In this document: positions 7,272 to 8,563 of the stretch, in pieces | How positions within the stretch are numbered: position 1 is the first letter of the stretch | How the letters are laid out: each line of letters starts with the position of its first letter | Source of the DNA: Faecalibacterium prausnitzii | Lineage (GTDB): Bacteria > Bacillota > Clostridia > Oscillospirales > Ruminococcaceae | DNA length: 8,563 bases | Assembly: GCA_002313795.1 (NCBI GenBank) | Contig: DCCL01000116.1 | Location: 1-8,563 of the forward strand | Reading direction: 5' to 3' | Position numbers and translations under genes: made by a program | The notes under the pieces: model-generated | Databases searched by the model: none | What the model saw: only the letters and a program-made list of their open reading frames with translations | What the model was told of the DNA's origin: nothing

Positions 7272-7363
7272 CAGCGGGATGCAGGCCATGCACCGCGGGT
7301 CTCCCTTCGTCCGCAGCACAACTCCCCGTTGATGCGGCACTTGACGCGCATGGCCTTACTCTG
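7272..7363 (-). promoter_or_regulatory. Tetrahydrofolate (THF) riboswitch
   Basis: A 92-nt aptamer read on the minus strand. Conserved blocks in order: CAGAGTA, GCGTCAAGTG (7347-7338), GGGGAGTTG (7327-7319), GGACGAA (7312-7306), CCGCGGTG, and TGCATCCCGCTG (7283-7272). These match my memory of the THF-I consensus. Pairing agrees: GGCCATG (7355-7349) with CATGGCC (7290-7284), CCGCA with TGCGG, CAAC with GTTG around GGGGA, and CAG/CTG closing the base. Binding of reduced folate is known to repress folate transport and metabolism genes, which fits folT and folC downstream. Predicted transcription start is only about 5 nt before the aptamer. Confidence 0.92.
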
Positions 7364-7374
7364 TTGATACTGCT

Positions 7375-7403
7375 ATTATATGCCTTTTTTCGCGCTGTTG
7401 CAA
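7375..7403 (-). promoter_or_regulatory. Sigma-A promoter of folT-folC
   Basis: On the minus strand TTGCAA (7403-7398), exactly 17 nt of spacer, then a perfect TATAAT (7380-7375). Start predicted near 7368, just ahead of the riboswitch. The leader to the folT ATG would be about 250 nt. Confidence 0.85.
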
Positions 7404-7419
7404 TCACACGATGCAACAG
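7395..7419. repeat. Dyad CTGTTGCA-N9-TGCAACAG over the folT -35
   Basis: Perfect 8-base inverted arms at 7395-7402 and 7412-7419. The left arm covers most of the folT -35 hexamer. No T-run follows the hairpin in the minus direction, and the plus direction gives only GTTTAAC, so it is not a normal terminator. Its position suits a repressor operator acting in addition to the riboswitch; this is inference. Confidence 0.5.
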
Positions 7420-7438
7420 GTTTAACAAGAACAGCATT

Positions 7439-7630
7439 CTATTTTTGGTGAACTTCACAAATCTCATCGGACAGTGCCGCACATTTGGCGCAGTGCTCTT
7501 TTCCCGACCCGCGATAAAAGCGCAGACAGCCACGGCGCAAACGGCAAAAGACTTTCTTTTTCGGATCAAACGTGATAAGATGGGCATGATATCGATTGGG
7601 AGCCAGCGCTCCCGGAAAGGAATTTTTCAC
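7439..7630 (-). CDS. Doubtful Cys-rich small ORF
   Basis: A 63-codon minus-strand frame that can start only at a GTG (7630), with no visible ribosome site. The C-terminal part has five cysteines spaced C-x5-C-x11-C-x2-C-x8-C with many Arg/Lys, including GCLRFYRGSGKEHCAKC. This faintly recalls the [2Fe-2S] cysteine cluster at the end of FhuF-type ferric reductases, but one of the adjacent Cys pair is missing and the length is far too short. Third-position GC is not raised as in the neighbouring genes. It faces pepF, overlapping its predicted promoter and leader. It may be a gene remnant or chance. Confidence 0.2.
   Translation of the reverse strand: MKNSFPGALAPNRYHAHLITFDPKKKVFCRLRRGCLRFYRGSGKEHCAKCAALSDEICEVHQK
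7573..7581 (+). promoter_or_regulatory. Possible extended -10 promoter for pepF
   Basis: TGATAAGAT is a TGn extended -10 with hexamer TAAGAT (4/6). The -35 region (TTTCTT) is poor. Start would be near 7588, giving a leader of about 45 nt that begins just before a GC-rich hairpin. Confidence 0.4.
7598..7613 (+). other. Leader hairpin just before the pepF ribosome site
   Basis: GGGAGC-CAGC-GCTCCC forms a 6-bp stem with a 4-nt loop. It ends 2 nt before the AAAGGA-type ribosome site of pepF. It could protect the 5' end of the mRNA or tune translation. Confidence 0.4.
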
Positions 7631-7631
7631 G

Positions 7632-8563
7632 ATGAAATTCAGTGAGATGACCTATACCCGCCCCGACATCGACGCGCTGCTGGCCCGCTGCAAGGAGCTG
7701 GCCGCCAAAGCTGCCGCTGCCGACAGCGGCGAGGCCCTTGTGGAGACCTATTACGAGCAGAGCCGTGCATTTGCCGACTACAACACCGCTGCCAACCTCG
7801 CCAACATCCACTACACCTGCGACACCCGCGATGCCTACTGGAAAGCCGAGCAGGACTTTTTCGACGCCAACGGCCCCGCCGTGGCAAATGCCAGTGTTCA
7901 GATCAGCCGTGCTTTCCTGGCCAACCCCCATGTGGACGCCCTGACCGAGGCTTTCGGCTCCACCTGTGTGGCCGGCATGAAGAACGCCGTTCTGGGCATG
8001 GACGACCGTACCGTGGCCCTGCAGCAGGAGTACAACGCCCTCGTCAGCACTTATCAGCAGATCTACGGCGGTGCTCTGGTGGAGCTGGACGGCAAGCAGC
8101 TCACCATCCCCCAGCTGGGCCCCTATAAGGAGAGCACCGACCCCGCTACCCGCCGGGCTGCTTATGAGGCAGAGGCCGGCTACTTCGATGCCCACCGGGC
8201 TGAGTTGGACGACCTGTACACCAAGATCGTCAAGAACCTGAACCAACAGGCACAGGTGCTGGGCTACCATGACTACAGCGAGCTCTCCTATGTCCGGATG
8301 AACCGCATCGGCTACGGCCCCGAAGACATCAAGCGCTTCCGCAATCAGGTGGCCCGGGACGTGGTGCCCGAGCTGCAGAAGGTCATCGCCCTGAAGAACA
8401 AGCGCACCGGCATCCAGCATCCCATCTTTGCCGACCTGCCGGTGGCCTTCAAGGACGGCAACCCCAAGCCCATTGAGGGTTACGACGCCCGGATGGCCGC
8501 TGCCCGCACCATGTACCATGAACTCAGCCCCGAGACGGCCGAGTTCATCGACTTCATGCAGGA
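7632..8563 (+). CDS. pepF: M3 family oligoendopeptidase F (N-terminal part)
   Basis: The first 310 codons of an M3 (thimet/PepF-type) zinc oligoendopeptidase, cut by the window edge; full family length is roughly 560-600. The enzyme degrades oligopeptides in the cytosol after uptake. The visible part is the helical N-terminal region, starting MKFSEMTYTRPDIDALL, with the family-like stretches YKESTDPATRRAAYEAEAGY and LGYHDYSELSYVRMNRIGYG (near residues 214-233). The zinc motif HEXXH lies beyond the window, so activity cannot be verified. The ATG follows an AAAGGA site about 10 nt upstream, somewhat long. Codons are strongly C/G-ending, as in the neighbouring genes. It is divergent from folT, and no plus-strand partner is seen. 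Family is clear; PepF versus other M3 subgroup names is less so. Confidence 0.92.
   Translation, partial: MKFSEMTYTRPDIDALLARCKELAAKAAAADSGEALVETYYEQSRAFADYNTAANLANIHYTCDTRDAYWKAEQDFFDANGPAVANASVQISRAFLANPHVDALTEAFGSTCVAGMKNAVLGMDDRTVALQQEYNALVSTYQQIYGGALVELDGKQLTIPQLGPYKESTDPATRRAAYEAEAGYFDAHRAELDDLYTKIVKNLNQQAQVLGYHDYSELSYVRMNRIGYGPEDIKRFRNQVARDVVPELQKVIALKNKRTGIQHPIFADLPVAFKDGNPKPIEGYDARMAAARTMYHELSPETAEFIDFMQ

Noticed and set aside
7448..7458. Short palindrome GTGAA-C-TTCAC upstream of the folT promoter
   Set aside because: Five-base arms are easily due to chance and no matching regulator is known to me here.
7264..7587. Minus-strand frame of 107 codons
   Set aside because: It spans the folT promoter and most of the THF riboswitch, has no ribosome site, and its C-terminal half is the aptamer in translation.
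7566..8519. Minus-strand frame of 317 codons opposite pepF
   Set aside because: Gly/Val/Leu-rich shadow; the plus-strand M3 peptidase is clearly the real gene.

Overview
The window looks like chromosomal DNA of a GC-rich Firmicute, most likely a gut Clostridia member of the Oscillospiraceae (Faecalibacterium/Gemmiger-like). This rests on the gene set (DUF3842, Sapep dipeptidase, ECF folate uptake with a THF riboswitch, M3 oligoendopeptidase), purine-rich Shine-Dalgarno sites and GC-rich third codon positions. Genus is inference. I see no phage, IS, CRISPR, tRNA or rRNA.

Layout: (1) 1-252 is non-coding as far as I can tell. It holds an unexplained stem-loop and two tandem terminators that end the minus-strand operon to their right. 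(2) 253-2066, minus strand: a PepV-type M20 dipeptidase followed by a DUF3842 protein. Their stop and start overlap as TTGA, and an extended -10 promoter lies upstream. (3) 2158-4798, minus strand: a MATE efflux protein, an ExoIII-type AP endonuclease and a small multidrug-export family membrane protein, tightly spaced and probably one operon from a sigma-A promoter at 4875-4903. (4) 4799-5270 is an AT-richer gap with inverted repeats, a possible tiny ORF and a strong 15-bp bidirectional terminator. (5) 5271-7119, minus strand: folT (folate ECF S component) then folC (folylpolyglutamate/dihydrofolate synthase). (6) 7120-7403 is their regulatory leader: promoter, tetrahydrofolate riboswitch, intrinsic terminator, alternative hairpins and Shine-Dalgarno site. 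(7) 7404-7631 is a divergent intergenic region with a dyad over the folT -35 and a doubtful Cys-rich ORF. (8) 7632 to the window end, plus strand: the N-terminal half of an M3 oligoendopeptidase F, cut by the window edge.

How it works together: folT and folC form a folate salvage unit. FolT, with a shared EcfAA'T module not present here, would import folate, and FolC would add glutamates and so trap it. The THF riboswitch would switch the unit off when reduced folate is plentiful. The two peptidase genes fit a peptide-using lifestyle but are not linked in one operon. I find no clearly new defence or mobile system. The most interesting part is the multi-hairpin folT leader, where four complementary segments connect the terminator to the Shine-Dalgarno site.
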